In this document: one piece after another, positions 51,486 to 60,924 of the stretch | Position numbering within the stretch: position 1 is the first letter of the stretch | How the letters are laid out: every line of letters starts with the position of its first letter | DNA from: Pseudomonas sp. GM48 | GTDB lineage: Bacteria; Pseudomonadota; Gammaproteobacteria; Pseudomonadales; Pseudomonadaceae | Direction: 5' to 3' | Assembly: GCF_000282335.1 (NCBI RefSeq) | Contig: NZ_AKJM01000134.1 | Location: forward strand, 1 to 64,000 | DNA: 64,000 nucleotides | The notes under the pieces: generated by a model | The model's database searches: none | The model's input: the letters and a program-made list of their open reading frames with translations, nothing else | Told to the model about the DNA's origin: nothing | Made by a program: the position numbers and the translations under genes

Positions 51486-54305
51486 TCAATTTAGATATCG
51501 GTGAACAGCAGACTCCTCACTTAACTCCTTTGACTGCCCGGGCTGATCAGCAGATTGATCATGCAAAGCCTTAAATCCGCGCTGCAAATCTTCGATCAAC
51601 GCCGCGACATCTTCCAGGCCGATATGCAACCGCAACACAGGATTCATTGTGCGATCAGCCGCACTGTTACGGTCTTGGGTATCGGCCAAGGTGATCAGAC
51701 TTTCAAAACCACCCCAAGAAGCCCCCAACCCGAATAGCTGCAGTGCATCAATAAAGCGCTCGACATACGCGTCGTCCGCCTCGCTCAATTCAAAGGACAG
51801 CAAGCCGTTGCTGCCGGTGAAATCTCGCTGCCACAAGGCGTGGCCAGGATGATCGGTTAAGGCCGGATGGAACACCCGTTTCACCTGCGGTTGCGCTTGC
51901 AACCAAAGCGCGACTTCCAATGCCTGGCGCTCATGCACCTCCAGGCGTGGCGCCAATGTTCGGGCGCCTCGCAACACCAGATAAGCGTCGTCGGGGCTGA
52001 CGGTCGCGCCAAAGGCATCGCTCATATTCATCATGGGCTGCCAGGCTGCTTCACAGGTGCAGACACTGCCCATGACCACATCACTGTGGCCGCTCAGGTA
52101 CTTGGTCAGCGCCATGATCGAGATGTCCGCACCAAGTGTCAGCGGTCGGTACAGGTAACCAGAGCCCCAAGTATTATCGACGGCCAGCAAAATCCCTCGC
52201 GGTTTGCACAAGGCAGCGATGGCCGGCAAGTCGCACAGTTCATACAACAAAGAGCCTGGCACTTCGGTGTAGACCATTTTGGTGTTGGCTTGCAATTGAG
52301 CCTCCAGGTCACGGCCGTCCGGGGCGAAATAATTGACCTGAATACCGAATGGCTGAAGAAACTCCCGTGCCAGACGCCGCACAGGTGCGTATACCGCGTC
52401 GGTGATCAGCACATGATCGCCGGGGCGCAGGTAAGCGAGAAACGTCTGCGCGACCGCTGCCAACCCGGTACCGAACAAGCGAGTGCGATAACCTCCCTCC
52501 AGCTCGGTGACCAGGTCTTCGAGGGCAAACGCCGTTGGATTTCCGCGTGCTCCATAACTCAGCACACGCTCGCTATCACGGCGAGCTCGGGCGTCACGCA
52601 TTTGCGCCAGGTTGTCGAACAGCACGGTGCTTAAGCGAGTGACCGGCACATTGACTGCGCGGCCGCCGACACCCTGAGCCCGCGCCGAATGCACCAGGCG
52701 CGTACGCACCTGCGAATCCGAACGAGCGGGAGGTTGTAATGGCTTGAAACTGGCGATTTCGTCGTCGCTCATCTGCGCCAGCAAACCGATTTCCCAAGCC
52801 AGATATTGACGCGCCGCGTCTTTGTTGCCGGAGTGGCGGTCATGGGTAAAAAACAGAAAATCGATGCATCGATCATTGGATGGCGTGTCCGGGCTTTCCT
52901 GAACGGCGAAACCCGCTGCACGCCAGGCCTCGAGCCCACCGTCAAGCAACTGCACCTGCGCACGCTGGGCGTGAGGTAATTCCTGTGCGGCGAGCGCAGC
53001 CAGTTGCGGATCATCGGCCAGTAACACCAGCGGTCGCTGTTCATCCACGACGTGTGACGCCAGCAACGAGCGGATCGACCAGCTCGCGCCGAGAATGTGC
53101 CCCTTGCGATAGGTTATGCTCGGACGAAGGTCGATCAGCGCGACGGCGTTATCTTTCAACGCATCAGAGAGTGCCCGTGCAGTGATCGTTGACAACTTTT
53201 CATGAGCGAGAACTTTACCCGCGGGTAACGCCAGGCCACTGCTCACACCACCTTCCAGCACATACGCCTCATACCCCAATTGGCGCAGCCAACTCGCGAC
53301 AATCGGCGCCCGCACGCCATCGCTGTCGATCAGCACCAGCCGCGCCTGACGCACGCCGATATACAGATCAGTCGATTGAACTAACTGACCGCCTGGCGTG
53401 TGTTGAGCGCCGGGTAAACTGCCGGCGGCAAACTCTTCGGCGGTGCGCACGTCGCACAAAAACAGACTGCGCCCGGCGTCTGTGGCCCACTGCTCGACCT
53501 TTGCAGCCGTTACCGTTTTCACACCGGCCCGTTCCGCCAGTTGCGCGGCCGCCAGACGTTGCGCCGCTAGTGGTGCAACGGACACCGCATCGGCATAACG
53601 ACGGCCGCTGCCATGCTCCAGTTGAAAGTCTTCCAGGTACCAGCCCTGGGTTCCGTTTTCCAACGCGTAGATCGGGTTCTTCAAGCCCAGGTTGATCAGC
53701 GTCTGCGCACCGATAATGCTACGGGTTCGCCCGGCGCAGTTGACCACGACCGGTGTTTTTTCGTCCGGCACTAGGTCATGGATGCGATACCCGAGCTCGC
53801 CGTTCGGGCAGCACACAGAACCTGGAATGGTCATCTTGCGGTATTCATCGAACGGTCGGCCATCGAGCACCACTAAAGGCTCGCCCCGGGTTTGCCATTC
53901 GGCCAATTGTTGCGCGGTGACATGCGGTGTATGACTGGCCTCTTCCACCAACTCGCCAAAAGCCTTGGACGGGACATGCACGCCGGCGAACAGTTGATAA
54001 CCGGCGGCCTGCCAACCATCCGCACCGCCCTCCAGAACGTGCACGTTGCCATACCCCAACGCATGCAGGCGCCGGGCAGAACGCGAAGCGACATCACCGC
54101 CGTTCTGGTCATAGATCACCAGCCGCACTTGGGGATTCGGTGCAAGACGCAGCACCTCCAGTTCCAGTCGGCTGTAGGGCAGGTTGATCCCGAAAAACAG
54201 ATGGGCTTCGCCATACTGACCATGCTCGCGCACATCAAACAGGGCAATTTCCTGCCCATCAAACAGCCACTGCTGCAATTGCCCTGGGGTTACGGTCTGG
54301 CTCAT
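51486..54305 (-). CDS. Four-rhodanese/cystathionine beta-lyase fusion protein
   Basis: The 939-residue cytosolic protein has four rhodanese domains (about 6-104, 128-230, 264-358, 376-468) followed by a Cys/Met-metabolism PLP enzyme (about 535-915). Only rhodanese 2 has the active-site Cys (VNCAGRTRS, C190); in domains 1, 3 and 4 the position is Asp. The PLP domain has the catalytic Lys in ALTKYLSGHSD (about K735) and GTGLAAVAQTF. I infer that the lyase splits a sulfur amino acid such as cystine or cystathionine and the rhodanese domain takes up the released persulfide or thiol sulfur. The start at 54305 (MSQTVTPGQLQQ) excludes codons overlapping a gene relic. It is the last gene of the 51486-61767 operon. 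Confidence 0.87.
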   Translation of the reverse strand: MSQTVTPGQLQQWLFDGQEIALFDVREHGQYGEAHLFFGINLPYSRLELEVLRLAPNPQVRLVIYDQNGGDVASRSARRLHALGYGNVHVLEGGADGWQAAGYQLFAGVHVPSKAFGELVEEASHTPHVTAQQLAEWQTRGEPLVVLDGRPFDEYRKMTIPGSVCCPNGELGYRIHDLVPDEKTPVVVNCAGRTRSIIGAQTLINLGLKNPIYALENGTQGWYLEDFQLEHGSGRRYADAVSVAPLAAQRLAAAQLAERAGVKTVTAAKVEQWATDAGRSLFLCDVRTAEEFAAGSLPGAQHTPGGQLVQSTDLYIGVRQARLVLIDSDGVRAPIVASWLRQLGYEAYVLEGGVSSGLALPAGKVLAHEKLSTITARALSDALKDNAVALIDLRPSITYRKGHILGASWSIRSLLASHVVDEQRPLVLLADDPQLAALAAQELPHAQRAQVQLLDGGLEAWRAAGFAVQESPDTPSNDRCIDFLFFTHDRHSGNKDAARQYLAWEIGLLAQMSDDEIASFKPLQPPARSDSQVRTRLVHSARAQGVGGRAVNVPVTRLSTVLFDNLAQMRDARARRDSERVLSYGARGNPTAFALEDLVTELEGGYRTRLFGTGLAAVAQTFLAYLRPGDHVLITDAVYAPVRRLAREFLQPFGIQVNYFAPDGRDLEAQLQANTKMVYTEVPGSLLYELCDLPAIAALCKPRGILLAVDNTWGSGYLYRPLTLGADISIMALTKYLSGHSDVVMGSVCTCEAAWQPMMNMSDAFGATVSPDDAYLVLRGARTLAPRLEVHERQALEVALWLQAQPQVKRVFHPALTDHPGHALWQRDFTGSNGLLSFELSEADDAYVERFIDALQLFGLGASWGGFESLITLADTQDRNSAADRTMNPVLRLHIGLEDVAALIEDLQRGFKALHDQSADQPGQSKELSEESAVHRYLN

Positions 54306-54327
54306 AGGAGTCCCGCTGGAAAGAAAA

Positions 54328-54426
54328 TTATTGAAGCGCCAGAGAGCGCTCACTGGCCGCCAGTTCGCGGCCCTTCGCGTACGCACGCTGAATGGCTGGA
54401 CGCGCCTTGAGGCGTTCGCGCCAGGC
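54328..54426 (-). pseudogene. C-terminal relic of a glutathione S-transferase
   Basis: A short minus-strand frame reads AWRERLKARPAIQRAYAKGR and ends with a stop 12 codons on. This is the conserved C-terminal helix of GST proteins (W-x-x-R-l-x-x-R-P-a-x-x-r). No GST sequence precedes it. The remnant fills the gap between the dioxygenase and fusion genes. Confidence 0.55.
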
Positions 54427-54438
54427 ACTAAAGATCGA

Positions 54439-55035
54439 TCATGCGTAAGCCTTGATCGACGGTGCCATTTGCGAGGCGTTGTAGTTGAGAATGCGCCCGT
54501 CAGCCTCTACGCCATAGCGCCCATTGAGAGACTCCAGCGGCAGACCGTAGAGGTGAAAATGCAAGGTCGCGTGCTTGCCTTCGACGCGAATACCGTGCAG
54601 GTCTTCACCCAAGAACGAGATTGATCTGCCTGGTTGCACGATCACTTCCTTTTCAAGGTGCAAGGTGGTGAAACCAGGCTCGCGACCTTCGTCATCACGG
54701 CGGTAAACGTAGTTGATCTCCTGGCCTTCGACGGCACTGATAATCGCCCAGGTTTCGTGGTTGTGCGGGATCGTACTTTTGCCCGGCAACAGTGAGTTCA
54801 GGTACAGCGTCGGTGTGTCTCCGTCGTCATTCAGACGGTAACGAAAGGCAGAACTGCCCTGCCCCGGCACCGGCGCGGGAAACTCGTCGAAATTGAATAG
54901 ATCACGGCGTTCGGCCAAGGCTTCGAGCAGGGAAACAATTTCCACCAGTGCGGCGCGGTCAACGCCGTTTTGGTTAATGACGCGGATTTTCTTCAGGAAA
55001 TCTTCGATAACGACGGCACGGTTTTCGGTACTCAT
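54439..55035 (-). CDS. Cysteine dioxygenase-family thiol dioxygenase
   Basis: The 198-residue cupin has the three-His iron site of cysteine dioxygenases: H91 and H93 in IPHNHETWAII and H147 in EDLHGIRVEG. It has no cysteine at all, so the Cys-Tyr crosslink of animal enzymes is absent, as usual in bacterial members. Substrates in the family are cysteine, 3-mercaptopropionate and mercaptosuccinate; which applies cannot be read here. It lies between the ABC ATPase and the fusion gene and would oxidise a thiol to a sulfinate. Confidence 0.85.
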   Translation of the reverse strand: MSTENRAVVIEDFLKKIRVINQNGVDRAALVEIVSLLEALAERRDLFNFDEFPAPVPGQGSSAFRYRLNDDGDTPTLYLNSLLPGKSTIPHNHETWAIISAVEGQEINYVYRRDDEGREPGFTTLHLEKEVIVQPGRSISFLGEDLHGIRVEGKHATLHFHLYGLPLESLNGRYGVEADGRILNYNASQMAPSIKAYA

Positions 55036-55052
55036 GAACAGGTTCCTCGGTT

Positions 55053-55889
55053 TTAGACGGACAGGCTGTAGCGACCCAGGTTGGTCAGCAGATAAGGGTC
55101 GTTGGCGACAACAGGACGGCGCCCCGGATCACCCAATGCATGGCGCAGGAACTCCCGGGTGCGCTCGCTGGCCGGGCGTTGAAAAATCTGTGCGGCGCTG
55201 CCGTGCTCAACGATCACGCCGTTTTCGGTGAAGTAGACGATGTCGCTGATCTCTTCGGCGAAACGCATCTCGTGGGTGACCAACACGCAAGTCATGCCCT
55301 CTTCGGTCAACTCGCGGATTACCGTCAGCACCTCGCCGACGGTTTCCGGGTCAAGGGCCGAGGTCACTTCATCGAACAGAATCAGTTCCGGGCGCATCGC
55401 CAGCGCCCGGGCAATCGCCACGCGCTGTTGCTGACCGCCGGACAGCTGTCCCGGATAGGCATCGGCCTTGTGCTCCATACGCACTTTGGCCAACAAGGCA
55501 CGCGCCTCTTTTTCGGCCTCGGCCCGGCTGCGTCCCAGCACCTTGCGCGGTGCAATGACCAGGTTCTCCAATACCGACAGGTGCGGAAACAGGTTGTACT
55601 GCTGAAAGACAAACCCCACGCGCTTGCGCAACTCGATGCGCTGGGCTTCCTGCGCCAATGTGTGAACTTCGGTCGTGCCGACACGGATGCTGCCGCGCTG
55701 GGGCTGCAACAGCCCGGTGATGCAGCGCAGGATGGTCGACTTGCCAGAGCCCGACGGGCCGATGATCGACACCGCCTGCCCCCGATGCACGTCGAGGTCG
55801 ATGCCGTTGAGCACCGGGTTACTGGCGAACGACAGGTGCAGATCGCGCAGGCTCACCAGCGGCTCGACGACGGTTTCAATAGAATGCAT
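55053..55889 (-). CDS. Amino acid ABC transporter ATP-binding protein (cystine/polar type)
   Basis: The 278-residue ATPase has Walker A GPSGSGKST, signature LSGGQQQRVAIARA, Walker B LILFDEVTSALDPE and the H-loop VTHEMRFAEEI. Compared with most relatives, Walker B is followed by Val (DEVTSALD) rather than Pro, a common variant in this subgroup. It overlaps the upstream permease by 14 bp in the sulfur operon. Confidence 0.9.
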   Translation of the reverse strand: MHSIETVVEPLVSLRDLHLSFASNPVLNGIDLDVHRGQAVSIIGPSGSGKSTILRCITGLLQPQRGSIRVGTTEVHTLAQEAQRIELRKRVGFVFQQYNLFPHLSVLENLVIAPRKVLGRSRAEAEKEARALLAKVRMEHKADAYPGQLSGGQQQRVAIARALAMRPELILFDEVTSALDPETVGEVLTVIRELTEEGMTCVLVTHEMRFAEEISDIVYFTENGVIVEHGSAAQIFQRPASERTREFLRHALGDPGRRPVVANDPYLLTNLGRYSLSV

Positions 55890-56664
55890 AACGTCGCTCC
55901 AGGCGTTGGGTAAGACGGGAAATCGGGTAGCAGTAAGCGAAGAACAGCACCAGCAGGCTCAGGTAAATCACCACGGTGAAACCGGTGATGTTCACGGTGT
56001 TGCTGGCGATCTGGGCGGTATCGATTACGTCGTGCACACCGACCAGCGAGGCCAGTGCGGTGCCCATGGTGATCACCGCATACAGGTTCATCCATGGTGG
56101 CAACATGCGCTTGAAGCACTGCGGCAGGATGATCGAGCTAAAGATCTGACCCCGAGTAAAAGCCAGCGAGCGTGCCGCCTCCCACTGCGTACTCGGGATC
56201 GACGCAATGGCGCCACGAAAGATCTCCGCAACGTTGGCACTCGCCGGCAAGGCCAGGCCGATCGTCACCTTGACCCAATCCGGAAACGACAAGTAAGCGC
56301 TGCCGATTTGGATCTCGAAGGGGAATACATAGGTAGTGAAATAGATCAGTACCAGCCATGGTGCATTGCGGAAAATTTGCACCCAAATCCGTGCCGGCAA
56401 GCGCAGCAGACGCAGCGGCGACAGCGCCAGCGCACCCACCAACAACCCCAGCAACGAACCCAGGGCGATGGCTACCAGACTGATCAGAATATTCTGACCA
56501 AAGCCTGCGGCCAGGGCCGGAGACCATTGCAGCAACGCCTTTAACACCGGACTTTGCGGGTCGAACCACACCAACCAGAGCACGATGCAGACCAACAGCA
56601 GAAGTTTGCCGACATGCCGACGCGGCCAGGCCACCGGTACGGTGACGGACGATTCAATGGCCAT
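55876..56664 (-). CDS. Amino acid ABC transporter permease
   Basis: The 262-residue inner-membrane protein has an N-terminal helix, then the HisM-type core with EIFRGAIASIPSTQWEAARSLAF and PQCFKRMLPPWMNLY. It pairs with the permease at 56654 and overlaps it by 11 bp. Confidence 0.89.
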   Translation of the reverse strand: MAIESSVTVPVAWPRRHVGKLLLLVCIVLWLVWFDPQSPVLKALLQWSPALAAGFGQNILISLVAIALGSLLGLLVGALALSPLRLLRLPARIWVQIFRNAPWLVLIYFTTYVFPFEIQIGSAYLSFPDWVKVTIGLALPASANVAEIFRGAIASIPSTQWEAARSLAFTRGQIFSSIILPQCFKRMLPPWMNLYAVITMGTALASLVGVHDVIDTAQIASNTVNITGFTVVIYLSLLVLFFAYCYPISRLTQRLERRYAFY

Positions 56665-57388
56665 AGCCAGGCATCCTCAGGTGCGCTTCAAGGTAGCGCC
56701 CCACACAATTGACGATAAAGCTCAGCAGACCGAAAAAGCTCAGGATCAGGATCATTAGTTCCAGAACGTTATCGCTCTGCGTCCAGATCATGATCGACGC
56801 GTAGGTGATGTCGCCGACGGCAATCGCCGAAGCGACGGCAGTCATCTTTACCAGGTCGATCAGGTTGTTGATCAGCGACGGCAAAGCGAAGCGCAGGGCC
56901 AGTGGCAACTGCACGCTCCACAACAACTGGCGATTGCTGAATGCCAGCGAACTGGCCGCCTCCAGCGTCACTGCCGGCACGGCCTCTATGCCGGCGCGCA
57001 AGGCCTCGGCATGGAAAGCGCCCTTGTGCAACGAGATCACGATCACCACCCAGGCAAATGGTGTCAGTGGGTTCGCCGCACCAATGGCTTGAGTGAGTAA
57101 CATGTTCAATACGAGGAACGCGCAATACAGCTGCACCAGTGTCGGCGTGTTGCGAGTGACTTCGACGAATACCCGCGCTGGTTTTGCCAGCCACGGATTG
57201 CCCGACGTCAGCATCGCCGCCAGGCCGATCCCCGCGAGCAAACTGCCGACGATGGTAAACAGGCACAACCACACCGTAGTCAACGCGCCCTGCACCAGGG
57301 AACCGCGCTGATAAGCATCCAGCAGAAAGTTGTAGTTCAGGCCGATTCCGGCGGCCCAGTGGACGAAAAGCTCCAGCCAATGACTCAT
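56654..57388 (-). CDS. Amino acid ABC transporter permease
   Basis: The 244-residue inner-membrane protein has the coupling loop EALRAGIEAVPAVTLEAASSLAF. The ATG at 57388 (MSHWLELFVHWAAGIGLNY) overlaps the aminotransferase stop by four bases; the longer frame to 57481 is only a shadow. With the next permease it should form the heterodimeric channel. Confidence 0.88.
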   Translation of the reverse strand: MSHWLELFVHWAAGIGLNYNFLLDAYQRGSLVQGALTTVWLCLFTIVGSLLAGIGLAAMLTSGNPWLAKPARVFVEVTRNTPTLVQLYCAFLVLNMLLTQAIGAANPLTPFAWVVIVISLHKGAFHAEALRAGIEAVPAVTLEAASSLAFSNRQLLWSVQLPLALRFALPSLINNLIDLVKMTAVASAIAVGDITYASIMIWTQSDNVLELMILILSFFGLLSFIVNCVGRYLEAHLRMPGYGH

Positions 57389-58596
57389 GCTTCTCCCCGC
57401 AATTGCGTGCAGGCCCGGGCAATGCGACGCCCGGCTTCGCCGACGCTGTCGGTCGCGGTGGCGATGGACAGACGAAACCACGGCGACAGACCATAAGCAC
57501 TGCCCGCTACCCCGGCCACGCCCTCCTCCAACAAATACGCCACCACATCGGCGTCGCTATCAAGGCGGATGCCGTCCGGACGATATCGCCCCAGCAAACC
57601 GGCGCAGCGGACAAATACGAAGAAACCGCCCTGAGGCTCAAGCACGTCAAGACCGTCGACGTTGCGCAAGGTACTCACCAGCAAATTCCGACGCTGCTGA
57701 TAGGCCGCGACCTGCTCAGGCAAAAATTCCAGTCCGCCATCGAAGGCTGCCAGCGCAGCGGCCTGGCCCACCGAGGACGCTCCGGAAGTGGATTGCGACT
57801 GCACGACGGCCATGGCGTCGGTCAGCACTCGTGGGCCGGCACCGAAACCGATGCGCCAGCCGGTCATGGCATACGTTTTGGACACGCCGCCCACCAACAG
57901 GCACCGCGCTTGCAAATCCGGCGCAACATTGAGCAAGCTCTGCGCCGGCTGTCCGTCAAAGCGGATGTGTTCATAGAGTTCATCCAGCAGAATCAGCACC
58001 TGTGGGTGACGGCGCAGCACCTCGGCGATCGCTTGCAACTCGACTGCGCTATACACCGCTCCACTGGGGTTGCCGGGGCCGTTGAGGATCAGCCAGCGTG
58101 TGCGTTCGCCGATGTGTAGCTCAAGCTGTTCTGCCGTGAGCTTGCAACCTTGGGCGAGTCCGCATTCGATAAACACCGGTTCACCACCGTTGAACCGAAC
58201 ACTGTCCGGGAACGATGGCCAATACGGCGTGGGCACCAGCACTTCATCGCCATCGTCAAGGGTCGCGGCAAATGCGTTGAAGATGATCTGTTTAGCACCG
58301 TTGGCAATCACAATCGAAGGCAGCGAATAGTCCAGGTGGTTTTCGCGCTGGAGTTTGCGCTGCACGGCAACCCGCAAGGCTTTTACACCCGGCGTCGGCG
58401 TGTACCTGGTGGCCCCGCCGGCGATGGCGGCATATGCGGCATGCTTGATGTGTTCCGGGGTGTCGAAATCCGGTTCGCCGGTGGTCAGGTCGAGAATGTC
58501 GCGACCGGCCTCGCGCAACTCGGTGGCACGGGACTTAGCGGCGGCGTTGGCCGACAGCGAGACGCGCTGCACGCGCTGGGACAAACGCAGTGTCAT
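57385..58596 (-). CDS. PLP-dependent class I/II aminotransferase
   Basis: The 403-residue fold-type I aminotransferase has the PLP Lys in GGVSKTYAMTGWRIGFGAGP (about residue 240), the N-terminal LTTGEPDFDTPEHIKHAA and the NGPGNPSGAVYS loop. It resembles aspartate-type enzymes. In this operon it should convert an imported amino acid to a 2-oxo acid for the neighbouring FAD enzyme or lyase. Start and stop overlap neighbours by four bases each. Confidence 0.88.
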   Translation of the reverse strand: MTLRLSQRVQRVSLSANAAAKSRATELREAGRDILDLTTGEPDFDTPEHIKHAAYAAIAGGATRYTPTPGVKALRVAVQRKLQRENHLDYSLPSIVIANGAKQIIFNAFAATLDDGDEVLVPTPYWPSFPDSVRFNGGEPVFIECGLAQGCKLTAEQLELHIGERTRWLILNGPGNPSGAVYSAVELQAIAEVLRRHPQVLILLDELYEHIRFDGQPAQSLLNVAPDLQARCLLVGGVSKTYAMTGWRIGFGAGPRVLTDAMAVVQSQSTSGASSVGQAAALAAFDGGLEFLPEQVAAYQQRRNLLVSTLRNVDGLDVLEPQGGFFVFVRCAGLLGRYRPDGIRLDSDADVVAYLLEEGVAGVAGSAYGLSPWFRLSIATATDSVGEAGRRIARACTQLRGEA

Positions 58597-60017
58597 GACC
58601 GAGCCTCCTGCAATACTTTGCCCGGATTGAGCAGATTGAGCGGATCCAGGGCCTGCTTGATGCGGCGCATCAGATCGAGCTCCACCGCACTTTTGTAGCG
58701 CCCGAGCATGTCCGGTTTGCGCTGGCCGATACCGTGCTCGGCACTGATCGAACCACCGTGGGCATGGGCGCTGTCATGTACCAGTTGGCTCAACGCCGTG
58801 TAATGGGCCATGTGCGCTTCGATCGTCGAATCTTGGGGATGTGCGACGTTGTAATGCAGGTTGCCATCGCCCAGATGGCCGAAGGTGTAATGACGAACAC
58901 CAGGGAAATGCGCCTGCAACAGCGCATCCGTGTGCGCGACAAAATCCACGATCCGGGAAATCGGCACAGAGATGTCGTGTTTCATGTTGCGGCCGGCACG
59001 CTTCTGCGCCTCGCTCATGTTTTCCCGCAGCAACCACAGCGCTTCGCTTTGCGCCAGGCTTTCGGCGATCAATGCATTGGCGAGCAAGCCCTGTTCGAAC
59101 GCTTCGCCGAGCACCGCTTCAAAGGCTTCGCGGGCGTGATTTTCACTGTGGTTGTCCGATAGTTCCAACAGGGCGAACCAGGGCTGGCTCTCGCCGAGAA
59201 ACGGTTGTGGCCCCTCGGGAAATTGCTCGCGTAACAGCGCCAGACAATCGGCACTGAGCAGTTCAAATGCGGTGAGGCTTGCGCCAAAACCGGCACGGGC
59301 ATGGGACAGCAATTGCACCGCTTGCGACAGCGAGTCAAAGGCCAGCAACGCGGTGGCTTGCGCCTTGGGCAAAGGGAACAATTTGAGGGTCGCAGCGGTA
59401 ATAATCCCGAGGGTGCCTTCGCTGCCGATGTACAGGTCTCGCAAGTCGTAGCCGGTGTTGTCCTTGCGCAAACCGCGTAGGCCGTTCCAGATTTCGCCTT
59501 CGGCGGTCACCACTTCCAGCCCCAGTGTCAGCTCGCGGGTATTGCCGTAGCGCAATACGGCAGTTCCACCAGCGTTGGTACCTAGATTGCCGCCAATGGT
59601 GCAGCTGCCTTCGGCGCCCAGGCTCAGGGGAAACAGACGACCAGCCTCACGGGCGACGTCCTGAACGTTTTGCAGAATGCAGCCGGCTTCGACGGTCAGC
59701 GTGTCGTTGTCAGTGTCTACCGCTCGTACGCGGTTCAGGCGATCAAGCAAGAGCAAAACGGCACGCCCACTGGCGTCAGGCGTTGCGCCGCCCATCAGGC
59801 CGGTGTTGCCACCCTGCACGACTATCGGCGTGTCGCAGGCGACACAGGCACGCACCACTGCCGCGACTTCCTCGACGTTCGCCGGATGCACGGCGGCAAA
59901 CACCTGCCCCACGTAACGCCCTTGCTTGTCGGTGAGGTAAGGTGCGGCCTCCTCACTGCTCTGCACGTGGCTGGCGCCGAGCAGTTGTTGCAGGGCCACA
60001 AACAATGGTCGACTCAT
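58593..60017 (-). CDS. FAD-linked 2-hydroxyacid dehydrogenase (GlcD/D2HGDH type)
   Basis: The 474-residue flavoprotein has the PCMH FAD domain (IVVQGGNTGLMGGATPD, then LGTNAGGTAVLRYGNTREL) and the C-terminal lactate/2-hydroxyglutarate dehydrogenase cap with HLGDGNLHYNV and AEHGIGQRKPDMLGRY, which holds metal-binding histidines. It oxidises a D-2-hydroxyacid to the 2-oxo acid. It overlaps the binding-protein gene upstream and the aminotransferase downstream by four bases, so the three are translationally coupled. Confidence 0.87.
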   Translation of the reverse strand: MSRPLFVALQQLLGASHVQSSEEAAPYLTDKQGRYVGQVFAAVHPANVEEVAAVVRACVACDTPIVVQGGNTGLMGGATPDASGRAVLLLLDRLNRVRAVDTDNDTLTVEAGCILQNVQDVAREAGRLFPLSLGAEGSCTIGGNLGTNAGGTAVLRYGNTRELTLGLEVVTAEGEIWNGLRGLRKDNTGYDLRDLYIGSEGTLGIITAATLKLFPLPKAQATALLAFDSLSQAVQLLSHARAGFGASLTAFELLSADCLALLREQFPEGPQPFLGESQPWFALLELSDNHSENHAREAFEAVLGEAFEQGLLANALIAESLAQSEALWLLRENMSEAQKRAGRNMKHDISVPISRIVDFVAHTDALLQAHFPGVRHYTFGHLGDGNLHYNVAHPQDSTIEAHMAHYTALSQLVHDSAHAHGGSISAEHGIGQRKPDMLGRYKSAVELDLMRRIKQALDPLNLLNPGKVLQEARS

Positions 60018-60865
60018 GGCTGCACCGCCAGCGGCGCGGTGTTGCGATATTGCTCGTGCAAGTCACGCAAGGCCTTGGACGGCGCCATCCCCGTGCGTTC
60101 GCCGAGCTCGATCAGCCAGCCACTGCGGTGCCAGTCACGCACGATGGCATCCAGTTTCGCCAGGGTATCGTGCTCGCCTTTGCGCAACCAGATCACCGAG
60201 TTGGACGGGATCAAATCACCTGGCAGCGGGATTTCATAACCTGCCCACTCGGCATCGCTTAACAACGCATGCATGGTCGGACTGACATGCACCGCCGCCA
60301 CGCAACCATCGCCGCGCAGCGACAACAACGACTCGGACTGACTGCGGAATGCCTTGATCTGTGCGCCGTAGGTTTCCTGCAACGGCTTTATGAAGTTGCT
60401 GCCCTGGGACACGCACACCGGCTTGCCCTTGAGGTCGGCCCACTGGATGATGCCCGAGCCTTTGCGAATCAGCGCCGCGCCGCCCACCTCTTCATAAGGC
60501 GTGGGCACGAAATCGAGGATCTCACTGCGCTCTTCAGTGAACTGCATGTTGGCGATCAGGATGTCGACCTTGCCCTGCTGCAGAAACTGCACACGGTTCG
60601 GCGCCAGTACCGAGACGGTGTTGACCTCCACGCCTAGCGCCTTGGCCACGCCTTTGGCTAATTCAACGTTGTAGCCCAAATGCTCACCGGTCTTCGGGTC
60701 GATGGAGCCGAACGGCGGGCCGCTGAGAATCACGCCGACACTGATGGCATGGCGCTGCTCAATCTTGTCCAGCGTGGCATCTGCACGGGCCAGGCTTGCG
60801 CCCAATGCAAGAGCGCCGGCCAGGCACAGTGATGTCAGCTTTTTAGCGGAGAAATGACGGTTCAT
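60014..60865 (-). CDS. ABC transporter substrate-binding protein, family 3 (paralog B)
   Basis: The 283-residue periplasmic protein has a signal peptide (KKLTSLCLAGALALGASLARA) and a family-3 binding domain with SGPPFGSIDPKTGEHLGYNVELAKGVAKALG. It is a clear paralog of the next gene: both mature parts begin ADATLDKIEQRH and share FLQQGKVD-LIANM and SLL-LRGD-CVAAVH. I chose the ATG at 60865 after AAGGTAG. It overlaps the FAD dehydrogenase start. Confidence 0.87.
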   Translation of the reverse strand: MNRHFSAKKLTSLCLAGALALGASLARADATLDKIEQRHAISVGVILSGPPFGSIDPKTGEHLGYNVELAKGVAKALGVEVNTVSVLAPNRVQFLQQGKVDILIANMQFTEERSEILDFVPTPYEEVGGAALIRKGSGIIQWADLKGKPVCVSQGSNFIKPLQETYGAQIKAFRSQSESLLSLRGDGCVAAVHVSPTMHALLSDAEWAGYEIPLPGDLIPSNSVIWLRKGEHDTLAKLDAIVRDWHRSGWLIELGERTGMAPSKALRDLHEQYRNTAPLAVQP

Positions 60866-60924
60866 GCGCAACTACCTTGAATAGCCGCCGTGATGCAGCG
60901 GCATATTGAATACGATGAGGTGAA

